A DNA stretch of 9,569 nt from Pedosphaera sp. (GTDB lineage Bacteria; Verrucomicrobiota; Verrucomicrobiia; Limisphaerales; SIAT01), in contig SIAT01000060.1 in NCBI GenBank assembly GCA_009691645.1, positions 1-9,569 on the forward strand, written 5' to 3'. This document shows positions 1-6,357 of this stretch, piece by piece (position 1 is the stretch's first letter; each line of letters begins with the position of its first letter). The notes beneath the pieces were generated by a model. The model was not told where the DNA came from and made no database searches. It saw nothing but the letters and a program-made list of their open reading frames with translations. The translations under genes were made by a program, and so were the position numbers.

Positions 1-1472
1 CTGACGTTCGCGGCGGACAACTCCTTCGCGTTCGCCTCTTTCTCGACGAGCACACGAAGCGTGCGCCCGACAAAGGACTCGCTCACGGCGCGCGCCACCT
101 TGTGCTGTTCGGCCATCGCGCGTTCGCGGCGTTTCTGGCGCTCCTTCTCGGGAACTTGAGCCGCCATCTTGCCGGCAACAGTTCCCTCCTCCTGCGAATA
201 GGCGAAGATGCCGAGCCGCTCGAACCGCGTCTCGCGGATGAAGCCGAGCAGCGTCTCGAAATGCTTCTCGGTCTCGCCGGGAAAGCCGACGATGAGCGTG
301 GTGCGCAGCGCGATGCCCGGAATGCCGGCGCGGATGCGCGCGATAAGTTCGCGGATGTACTGGCCGCTCGTCTCGCGCCGCATCTTTTGCAGCATCGCGT
401 CGTCGATGTGCTGCAGCGGCATGTCCACGTAGCGCGCCACTTTCGGGCATTCGGCGATGGTGCGGATCAACTCATCCGTCCAATGCGCGGGGTGCGTGTA
501 GAGCAGGCGAATCCAGAAATCGCCCGGAATCGCATTCAACTCGCGCAGCAGTGTGCAGAGGGTGGTGGCGTCCACCGACAACGCTTTCGCCGCGGCGTTG
601 AACTTCTCCGGCGAAGCGATGTTGCGCGAATGGTTCGGGCGCAAATCGAGACCGTAATAAGTCGAGTCCTGCGAGATGAGGTTGATCTCACGCACGCCGT
701 CGGCGATGAGGGCGCGCGCCTCGGCCACGATGTCCGTCTGCACGCGACTGCGGTGGCTGCCGCGCATGCGCGGGATGATGCAGAAACTGCACGGGTGGTT
801 GCAGCCCTCGGCGATTTTTAGATAAGCGAAATGACGCGGCGTGAGCCGAAAACGCGGCGTGGAAACGTCCGGGATGTACACGGGCCGCGCGGTGACGTCG
901 AACACCGGCGGCGCGATCATCGTCTTCGTGCTGCCAAATTTCGCGGTGCCGCGAATGGATTCCTCGTGGTCGTGCTTGGCGGCGCCGCGTTGCTTGTCGA
1001 TGTCGGCCAACTGCGCCGTGACTTTCGATTTGCGGCGGCTGGTTTTCGGCTTCGTCGGTTCAGCAACTTTCGCCGCGCGCTGAGCGATGGCGCGATGGAC
1101 GATGTCGCCGACCTGCGTGACTTGATCAATCCCCATGAAAGCGTCCACCTCGGGGAAAAGCTTGGGCAACTCGTCACGAAAACGCTGGGAGAGACAGCCG
1201 GAAACGATGACGGCCTGCCCGCGATTGTGGGCGTCGCGCAGCTCGGTGGATTCGAGGATGGAATCCACACTCTCCTCCTGCGCAGCGTCGATGAAGGAAC
1301 AGGTGTTGACGATGACGGCGTCGGCGGCCGCGGCGTCGTTGGTGATCTCGACGCCGGACTTCATGAGCGAGCCGAGCATAATCTCGGCGTCGACGAGGTT
1401 CTTGGCGCAGCCGAGCGAGATCAGGCCGACCTTCACGGGGCGGACGGCGGGTTTGTCACTTTTGCCACTCAC
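1..1472 (-). CDS. rimO: Ribosomal protein S12 methylthiotransferase RimO (3' end cut by window edge)
   Basis: Radical SAM enzyme that adds a methylthio group to a conserved aspartate of ribosomal protein S12, in the cytoplasm. About 490 codons are visible. The N-terminal UPF0004 domain has LISLGCAKNLVDAE near residues 17-30 and cluster cysteines at about 22, 58 and 93. The radical SAM motif CNHPCSFC (cysteines about 224, 228 and 231) is followed by IIPRMRG. PLQH (about 352), VGFPGETE (about 395) and the start of a TRAM domain (from about 468) follow; the rest lies outside the window. ISQDS and the LTPRH lead-in favour RimO over MiaB. The chosen start is GTG at 1472, since an in-frame TAA lies five codons upstream; a GTG at 1436 (VKVGLISLGC) is equally possible and nearer the family start. 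Neither has a clear ribosome binding site. The linker between the first two domains is unusually long and basic. It is the last visible gene of the minus-strand block. Confidence 0.95.
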   Translation of the reverse strand, partial: MSGKSDKPAVRPVKVGLISLGCAKNLVDAEIMLGSLMKSGVEITNDAAAADAVIVNTCSFIDAAQEESVDSILESTELRDAHNRGQAVIVSGCLSQRFRDELPKLFPEVDAFMGIDQVTQVGDIVHRAIAQRAAKVAEPTKPKTSRRKSKVTAQLADIDKQRGAAKHDHEESIRGTAKFGSTKTMIAPPVFDVTARPVYIPDVSTPRFRLTPRHFAYLKIAEGCNHPCSFCIIPRMRGSHRSRVQTDIVAEARALIADGVREINLISQDSTYYGLDLRPNHSRNIASPEKFNAAAKALSVDATTLCTLLRELNAIPGDFWIRLLYTHPAHWTDELIRTIAECPKVARYVDMPLQHIDDAMLQKMRRETSGQYIRELIARIRAGIPGIALRTTLIVGFPGETEKHFETLLGFIRETRFERLGIFAYSQEEGTVAGKMAAQVPEKERQKRRERAMAEQHKVARAVSESFVGRTLRVLVEKEANAKELSAANV

Positions 1473-1539
1473 AAGCGGGACAGCTTACGCGGCGCACACG
1501 CGGCAATCAATCTTTGAAACGAACGCGAGGGACGTCCGC

Positions 1540-2043
1540 TCAACGCTTCGACGCGGCGTTCGTGGGGATGGCGAGATACTCCGGCGGTGGCGAAACCTGA
1601 CGCATGCCGGAGCCCAACTCGGAGAGCGGATCGGCTGTGCTTTGGCGATGCCGAGGTCGAAAAGCGTAATAGCCGACCACGAGCAGGCCGAGGATGACCA
1701 CCATCGGCAGGAGGATCATCAGGTTCGCTTTGCTGAACTGAAGCATCACGGCATCGAGCACGCCGCGGTTCGTCGGACCGCCACCAGAGGCTTCCTTGAA
1801 CTTGTCGGATTTGCCCAGCTCCGCGTTGAGTTCTTCCAACAACGGCGGCAGGGGAAGTTTGACGGCATCCGCGTAGGCGCGGACGAATCCACGCACATAA
1901 ACCGGCGCGGCGAACGAATCCAGCCGGCCCTCCTCCACAGCGAGAACCTGATCGCCCCTCATCTTGGTGATCTCGGCAATCTGCTGGACGGAGAGCTTTT
2001 GCTCCTCGCGGGCACGACGCAATTGTTCACCGGCCTTCGGCAT
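1540..2043 (-). CDS. Short RodZ-like membrane-anchored helix-turn-helix protein
   Basis: Encodes 167 residues. Residues 1-75 form an XRE/HTH_25 helix-turn-helix like that of RodZ: GEQLRRAREEQKLSVQQIAE, then an EEGR turn and PVYVRGFVRAYA, a segment typical of RodZ cytoplasmic domains. A polar stretch (about 75-105, with SGGGP) leads to one hydrophobic segment at about 107-127 (LMILLPMVVILGLLVVGYY). Only about 40 residues follow, so the large C-terminal domain of E. coli RodZ is missing. RodZ links MreB filaments to the envelope in cell-shape control; that role is inferred here. ATG at 2043 is preferred because it starts just before the conserved helix. An in-frame GTG at 2100 would add 19 residues with no family likeness. 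No clear ribosome binding site is visible. It lies between the zinc-ribbon gene and rimO, 67 bases ahead of rimO. A non-RodZ membrane-bound regulator is the alternative. Confidence 0.8.
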   Translation of the reverse strand: MPKAGEQLRRAREEQKLSVQQIAEITKMRGDQVLAVEEGRLDSFAAPVYVRGFVRAYADAVKLPLPPLLEELNAELGKSDKFKEASGGGPTNRGVLDAVMLQFSKANLMILLPMVVILGLLVVGYYAFRPRHRQSTADPLSELGSGMRQVSPPPEYLAIPTNAASKR

Positions 2044-2105
2044 CGGGCGTGAAAGTAGGCGAACGCCGCCGGATTGACAACCTCGGAAAACCACGCGCAC
2101 CGCAT

Positions 2106-2603
2106 TCAGCTGCCGGCTTTGGCGCGCGCCGCGCCTTCACGGCGCGCCTCGGGATGCCACCAGCGCGACTTGTTCGGCCAATTCAGCAGATCGAAATCGG
2201 GCTTCGGCTCCTCCTCTTTCGGCCAAGTGAACTGGCAATCCTGACAGTAGAACATCGTGGGAAAAACCCGCAGCGTGACCAGCAGCTCGGCGAAAGCGGG
2301 CGTGAGAAACTTGCCCGTGAATTGGGGATACTCGACACGCGAACCGTGGCACTGCGGACAGCACACAGCCCCGCGCAGAACGCCGTCGGCGCGATTCCAC
2401 TTCTCGATCAGCTGGCGCGCGGATGCCAGGCCCTCCTCGGCCACCTCCACCTTGTGCGCCGCCCTCGGCTCGGTGAGAAACCAGAATCGCTGCATTCCAG
2501 ATTCGTCGCTGTGCGATGCGTGGTGTCCCGCCGATTCCAGCCGGATACGCAGCGCCTCAGCCGGCTCGGGATCATTGAAGGTTACAACGGTGATGGGTTT
2601 CAT
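2106..2603 (-). CDS. DUF2007-like protein with a C-terminal zinc ribbon, function unknown
   Basis: Encodes 165 residues with no signal peptide and no clear membrane segment. I do not recognise a characterised family. Residues 1-70 (VVTFNDPEPAEALRIRLESAG, later a VEVAEEGLASARQLI helix) resemble the DUF2007 type of small putative signal-transducing domain, in which the chain pairs a strand with a helix that reads as 'shift of ligand-binding site'; this is a weak, by-eye match. The second half has two CxxC pairs, CPQC at 82-85 and CQDC at 120-123, spaced as in a zinc ribbon with a hydrophobic insert between them (FAELLVTLRVFPTMFYC). The tail is rich in Trp, Lys and Arg. The start at 2603 is the first ATG and gives MKPITVVTF, a natural strand; no good ribosome binding site precedes it. 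It lies 97 bases after ftsK and 62 bases before the RodZ-like gene, so it is probably co-transcribed with both. Binding of zinc is inferred from the cysteines only. Confidence 0.75.
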   Translation of the reverse strand: MKPITVVTFNDPEPAEALRIRLESAGHHASHSDESGMQRFWFLTEPRAAHKVEVAEEGLASARQLIEKWNRADGVLRGAVCCPQCHGSRVEYPQFTGKFLTPAFAELLVTLRVFPTMFYCQDCQFTWPKEEEPKPDFDLLNWPNKSRWWHPEARREGAARAKAGS

Positions 2604-2700
2604 GATGCAGCCTACGGCGGAAGCAGAACGAACTCAACTTGGACGAGCACACCGGAAACGCAACGCAACGCGGCGGACCAAACCCGACAACGCGGGCCGT

Positions 2701-5508
2701 TCAGACCAGTTGCTGGTCGCCGCCATCGGCACCGGTGCCGTCGAGGTCGAGCAACACATCACGCGGCTTGGCGCCGTTGGAGGGGCCGACGATGCCGCGA
2801 TCCTCGAGCGTATCCAGCAAGCGCGCGGCGCGGCCGTAGCCGAGGCCCATCCGACGCTGGAGCAGCGAGGTGCTGGCCTTCTTCTCCTGCCGGATAACTT
2901 CGATGGCCTTCTCGATGAGCGCCTCGTCTTCCTCGCTCGTCCCGCTGTCGCCATCGAAACTGCTGGCGGGCTTCTGAAGCTGCTGGTGGATCTCTATCTC
3001 GTAGCTCGGCTTGCCCTGTTGCGCGATGAAATCCACAATGCTCTGTATCTCCTGATCGGTGATGAGCACGCCCTGCACACGGCTCAGCTTGGACGCGCCG
3101 GGTGGCAAGTAGAGCATGTCTCCTTTGCCCAACAATTTGTCCGCGCCTTTCGCATCGAGAATCGTGCGCGAATCCACAGCGGCGGCGACTTGGAAGGCGA
3201 TGCGCGCGGGGATGTTCGACTTGATGAGGCCGGTGATGACATCCACGCTCGGCCGTTGAGTCGCGACGATGACGTGGATGCCCGCCGCACGCGCCATCTG
3301 CGTGAGCCGCGCGATCAGCGTCTCGACATCCGCTGGCGCGACTAGCATCAGATCGGCCAACTCGTCGATGATCACGACCACGTAGCTGAGCCGCTCGGGG
3401 ATGACGATCTCCTCCTCGCGCGGGACGACAATCTCCTCGTCCACCTCCACAGCGAAACCATCCGTGCCGGCCTCGACTTTTACCTTCTTCGTGATGAGCG
3501 GCAATTCCGGTTCGCGCAGCGGAACCGGCTTGTCCTTCGGGCGCTCGTTGAAGGATTTGATGTTCCGCACGTTGACCCTGGCGAAGATTTTATAGCGCTT
3601 CTCCATCTCCTGCACGGCCCAGCGCAGCGCGAGGATAACCTTCTTCGGATCGGTGACGACCGGCACGACGAGATGCGGCAGGGCGTTGTACTGCTGCAAC
3701 TCGACGACCTTCGGATCGATCATCACGAAGCGGAGCTGGTCCGGCGGGAAACGGTAAAGGAGCGAGGCGATGATGGAATTGATGCAAACCGATTTGCCCG
3801 AGCCGGTGGAACCGGCGATGAGCAGGTGCGGCATATCGCTGAGATCGGCGATGATTGGCTCGCCGTACACGTCCTTGCCGAGCGCGATCGGGATGCGGGC
3901 CTTCGTATTCCGCCACGCGTCGGACTCGAACAAGTCGCGCATGATGACCTTCGTCTTCACCAAATTGGGCACCTCGATGCCGACAGAGCTTTTGCCGGGA
4001 ACAGGCGCGAGCATGTTGATGCGCTCGGCCTTGAGCGCCGCGGCGATGTTGTTCGAGAGGCTCGTGATCTTCTCGAACTTCACGCCCGGCGCGGGGTGCA
4101 ACTCGTAACGCGTGATGGTCGGGCCTTTGGTGATGTCGCCGAGCGAGACCTCGATATCGAACTGCGCGAGCGTCTGCTGCATCAGCCGCGCCTGAGCCAT
4201 CAGATCCTCCTTCGTCTCGGTCGGCTTCACCGTGAGATCGGGTAACTGGAGGAAATCCATCGGCGGCAACTGGTAATTACCGATGACCGGCGCGGAAGCG
4301 ACGGTGACCGGCTTGGGCCGACGCGGCGCGAACTTCGGCCTCGGCGCAACCACCGGTGCCGGCGCGGGCGATGACACAACCACCTCAGCACCCGAATCGG
4401 CGGCACCCACGGGAGACGCGATGTGGACGACCGGTTCGCCCTCTTTTGGCGACACACTCTCCACCGCGTCGTCGGCTTTTTCGGCGGCGGTGCGCGAACG
4501 TTTCTTCTCCTTCGTTCGGGAAGCAGGCGGTTCGACGAGGCGGGTTTCATCGAGATTGCCAGCCGGGCTGCGCCCCAGAATATCTGCTGCGCTGGCGGAA
4601 CGCAGCTCGCGAGCGGAGATAACCATCCCCTCCTCGGGCGGTGCCGGCTCCTTCACTGTGGCCCCCGCGGGCGAACGCGCACCGAGAGCAGCGGACCCAA
4701 CCTGCGGCTGCGGCACACTCAGATCGCGCACGGTCGGCTCGGGCACGGGCTTCATATCCGCGCCAAGATTGGATCTGCCGAACGGCACGGCCGGATTGTC
4801 TGCCGCCGGCTTCTCCTTCAACCCCCTGCGCGCGCGGTCGCTCCGCTCGATCTGTCCCTGCAACTCGCGCGCCTGTTTCTCGAGATCGCGCGCGCGCCGT
4901 TCCAGCGCCGTCCCTTCGACCGCGCCGGCGAATTCCTCCTCCACCGGCCCCGCAACCCGGCCTTCACGCCACGCGCTCCATCTCTCCCGCACCCAATCGC
5001 CGAGTTGGAAATTCGTCAGGAACAGCAGACTGACGAGATAGACGACGAGGAAAATGATTGTCGCGCCGACCACATTGAAGTGGCTGAAGATGTAATTGTA
5101 GAAAAACTCGCCGATGAACCCGCCGGGGTTCGACACGCCGAGGCCGTTTTTGATGCGGTCGGAATGATAGAGCGCGAGCGTGCACGCGCCGCACAACACC
5201 AGCACCAACGCCCACGGCCAGCGCCGCAGCAACGGACCGAGGTTCGGGATGAAGTAGGCGAGACCAAAGATCAGCAGCAACGGCGCCACCAGATAACCCG
5301 ACGCGCCGAGCAGTGAAAAAAGCGCGAACGCCGTCCACGCCCCGAACGCGCCGATCCAGTTGTGCTTCCGCGCCACCTCGGAAGAACCGAGGTCGAGCTT
5401 GTCGTACGAAAACGTGGCCAACAGCAATAACACCGCCGCGCCGACAAGAATAATGCCGACGACGTCACTGCGATTCTGCTGTTGCTCCCTCCCTGGCGAA
5501 TCCTTCAT
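2701..5508 (-). CDS. ftsK: DNA translocase FtsK (FtsK/SpoIIIE family)
   Basis: Septum-anchored, ATP-driven double-stranded DNA pump that clears chromosome ends during division and, in well-studied species, activates XerCD at dif. 935 residues. The N-terminus (about 16-165) has four or five hydrophobic segments. A linker follows (about 170-410), beginning with a charged helix (about 200-232) and then Pro/Ala-rich; it is far shorter than in E. coli FtsK. The motor runs from about 415 to 840: Walker A GSTGSGKS (566-573), FVMIDPKVVEL (595-604), Walker B VVVIIDELADLM (710-721), ATQRPSVDVITGLIKSNIPA (749-768) and SRTILDAKGADKLLGKGDML (780-799). A winged-helix gamma domain (about 862-922) closes the protein. 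A charged, Glu/Lys/Val-rich stretch at about 657-705 lies between the DPK motif and Walker B. The ATG overlaps the mobA stop as ATGA and has no ribosome binding site, which suggests translational coupling. Confidence 0.97.
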   Translation of the reverse strand: MKDSPGREQQQNRSDVVGIILVGAAVLLLLATFSYDKLDLGSSEVARKHNWIGAFGAWTAFALFSLLGASGYLVAPLLLIFGLAYFIPNLGPLLRRWPWALVLVLCGACTLALYHSDRIKNGLGVSNPGGFIGEFFYNYIFSHFNVVGATIIFLVVYLVSLLFLTNFQLGDWVRERWSAWREGRVAGPVEEEFAGAVEGTALERRARDLEKQARELQGQIERSDRARRGLKEKPAADNPAVPFGRSNLGADMKPVPEPTVRDLSVPQPQVGSAALGARSPAGATVKEPAPPEEGMVISARELRSASAADILGRSPAGNLDETRLVEPPASRTKEKKRSRTAAEKADDAVESVSPKEGEPVVHIASPVGAADSGAEVVVSSPAPAPVVAPRPKFAPRRPKPVTVASAPVIGNYQLPPMDFLQLPDLTVKPTETKEDLMAQARLMQQTLAQFDIEVSLGDITKGPTITRYELHPAPGVKFEKITSLSNNIAAALKAERINMLAPVPGKSSVGIEVPNLVKTKVIMRDLFESDAWRNTKARIPIALGKDVYGEPIIADLSDMPHLLIAGSTGSGKSVCINSIIASLLYRFPPDQLRFVMIDPKVVELQQYNALPHLVVPVVTDPKKVILALRWAVQEMEKRYKIFARVNVRNIKSFNERPKDKPVPLREPELPLITKKVKVEAGTDGFAVEVDEEIVVPREEEIVIPERLSYVVVIIDELADLMLVAPADVETLIARLTQMARAAGIHVIVATQRPSVDVITGLIKSNIPARIAFQVAAAVDSRTILDAKGADKLLGKGDMLYLPPGASKLSRVQGVLITDQEIQSIVDFIAQQGKPSYEIEIHQQLQKPASSFDGDSGTSEEDEALIEKAIEVIRQEKKASTSLLQRRMGLGYGRAARLLDTLEDRGIVGPSNGAKPRDVLLDLDGTGADGGDQQLV
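5505..5508 (-). promoter_or_regulatory. ATGA stop/start overlap joining mobA to ftsK
   Basis: The TGA of the mobA-type gene (5507-5505) and the ATG of ftsK (5508-5506) share bases, giving ATGA on the minus strand. The bases just upstream (ccaccacggca) hold no Shine-Dalgarno match. Such overlaps commonly let a terminating ribosome restart, so ftsK translation may depend on that of the upstream gene. The overlap is seen directly; coupling is inferred. Confidence 0.7.
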
Positions 5509-6131
5509 TGCCGTGGTGGATTACTACACGAGCCAGCGCGTTTGGAAAGCCGCAAATACAGTGTGGAACGCGCCTGAACAGCCCCCGCCAGTTCGGCTGG
5601 CGTGTTCAAGTTCGCGAGCTGTACTGCCGCCGCACGGGCCAGTAGCAACCGTTTTGCATGCAGACCGCGCGCGAGCGCTTGAAGCGAGAATCGACCGCGT
5701 TGGATTTGCTTTTCCACTCGCGACAATGCCTCGCGCCGGATGAGGAACGGGAAGCCGGCGCCTTCGCTGCTCGCGGCAAACACGGCGAGTTGCTTCACGT
5801 TTTTCACTTGGTTCGCGCGAATGACTCGACGCAACAACGCGGGCGTGACGAACGGCATGTCGCACGAGAGGAAGAGAACGGCCGCGGCGCGCGTGGTGGT
5901 GAGCGCGGTGAAGATGCCGCCGAGCGGGCCGCAGCGCGGCACGAGATCGCGCCGGATGACGCGGACCGGCAGGCCGAGCGACTGGGCCGTGGCGCGTGCG
6001 TGGCCGAGCAGTGTCCGCCGGCCGAGGCGCAGGCGGGCTTTGTCGCGGCCCATGCGCGCGCTTTGTCCGCCGGCGAGAATGCAGATCTCGATGGGGAAAG
6101 CCGATTGGGTCGGGTTGGTGGCGCGCGGCAC
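5505..6131 (-). CDS. mobA: Molybdenum cofactor guanylyltransferase, MobA type
   Basis: Nucleotidyltransferase expected to join GMP from GTP to molybdopterin-bound molybdenum (Mo-MPT), making the bis-MGD cofactor used by DMSO-reductase-family enzymes. 208 residues, close to the usual size of about 190-210. The signature is complete: ILAGGQSARMGRDKARL (about 18-34) is the nucleotide-binding loop, GPLGG (68-72) follows, CDMPF (90-94) carries the metal/nucleotide-binding aspartate, and NLNTPAEL (174-181) is the usual C-terminal motif. The start is GTG at 6131; no ATG lies before the LAGG loop and an in-frame TAG lies 22 codons upstream. No ribosome binding site is evident. The gene heads the minus-strand block and overlaps ftsK by 4 bases. 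No other molybdenum gene is in the window, so MobA against a related cytidylyl- or sugar-nucleotidyltransferase (for example MocA) cannot be settled from context, although GPLGG and NLNTP favour MobA. Confidence 0.88.
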   Translation of the reverse strand: MPRATNPTQSAFPIEICILAGGQSARMGRDKARLRLGRRTLLGHARATAQSLGLPVRVIRRDLVPRCGPLGGIFTALTTTRAAAVLFLSCDMPFVTPALLRRVIRANQVKNVKQLAVFAASSEGAGFPFLIRREALSRVEKQIQRGRFSLQALARGLHAKRLLLARAAAVQLANLNTPAELAGAVQARSTLYLRLSKRAGSCSNPPRQ

Positions 6132-6213
6132 GAACCAACTGTGGCGGTTCTGGCGGCTCTTTTCAGCCGAAAAATAAGTTTGCCTCGGCGAGTGCCTTTG
6201 CTAGGCTCACCAT

Positions 6214-6238
6214 CCCTTTCCGCCCAAAGCGGGAAGGG
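6214..6238 (+). repeat. Inverted repeat, 10-bp stem, in the mobA-rpsB intergenic region
   Basis: The arms CCCTTTCCGC (6214-6223) and GCGGGAAGGG (6229-6238) pair over ten positions with one G-U wobble, around the 5-base loop CCAAA. There is no T run on either side, so it does not look like an intrinsic terminator. It could be an RNA stem in a long rpsB leader, a protein-binding site between the two divergent promoters, or a chance palindrome. Confidence 0.55.
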
Positions 6239-6300
6239 TTGAACGGCCTTAAATAGCCGATGCCCGTGTGGGCGCGGCGGCCACAATAACACCAAATACA

Positions 6301-6337
6301 ATCCCGTTTTCCGCGGGATGATTCGCCGCAAGGCGGA
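6301..6337 (+). promoter_or_regulatory. Twin hairpins in the rpsB leader, candidate translational control element
   Basis: Two hairpins are separated by two bases. The first pairs ATCCCG (6301-6306) with CGGGAT (6314-6319) around a 7-base loop. The second pairs TTCGCC (6322-6327) with GGCGGA (6332-6337) around GCAA, a GNRA tetraloop. The ribosome binding site begins 9 bases further on. Ribosomal protein genes are often controlled by their own product binding such leader structures, and in E. coli S2 represses the rpsB-tsf operon. No likeness to a known S2 leader family was established here. A start of transcription at the nearby TACAAT box would remove much of the first hairpin, so the two readings compete. 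Confidence 0.45.
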
Positions 6338-6345
6338 TTTCTAAC

Positions 6346-6351
6346 AAAGGA
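6346..6351 (+). promoter_or_regulatory. Ribosome binding site AAAGGA that fixes the rpsB GTG start
   Basis: AAAGGA lies 6 bases before the GTG at 6358. It is the only clear Shine-Dalgarno-like sequence in front of any gene in the window. It supports the GTG, which gives MINIGIKELLEAG, the expected S2 N-terminus. Confidence 0.75.
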
Positions 6352-6357
6352 AACACA

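Larger units (their letters stand above)
6132..6357 (+). other. Divergent intergenic region between mobA and rpsB
   Basis: This region must hold the promoters of both blocks, but none is convincing. On the plus strand, TTGCCT (6180-6185), 16 bases, then TAGGCT (6202-6207) is a weak sigma-70-like pair. TACAAT (6297-6302) matches a -10 box in five of six bases but has no -35 box at the right distance. No good pair was seen on the minus strand. The region holds four inverted repeats: 6214-6238, a small GCCC-gtgt-GGGC at 6262-6273, and two stacked just before rpsB (6301-6337). No convincing protein gene is present. Confidence 0.7.

Noticed and set aside
2044..2100. Extension of the RodZ-like protein to a GTG at 2100
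   Set aside because: The extra 19 residues have no likeness to the family, and ATG at 2043 begins right before the conserved helix.
102..5041. Several long plus-strand open frames opposite rimO, the zinc-ribbon gene and ftsK
   Set aside because: They are rich in Arg, Ala and His, lack motifs, overlap one another, and mirror certain minus-strand genes.
6231..6238. GGGAAGGG, which matches the E. coli KOPS sequence GGGNAGGG
   Set aside because: It is a single 8-base match inside a hairpin arm, and the FtsK here may read a different motif. One copy in a GC-rich window means nothing without the genome-wide skew.
6260..6289. Nine-residue frame MPVWARRPQ in the rpsB leader, a possible leader peptide
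   Set aside because: There is no ribosome binding site, no run of regulatory codons, and no evidence that it is translated.
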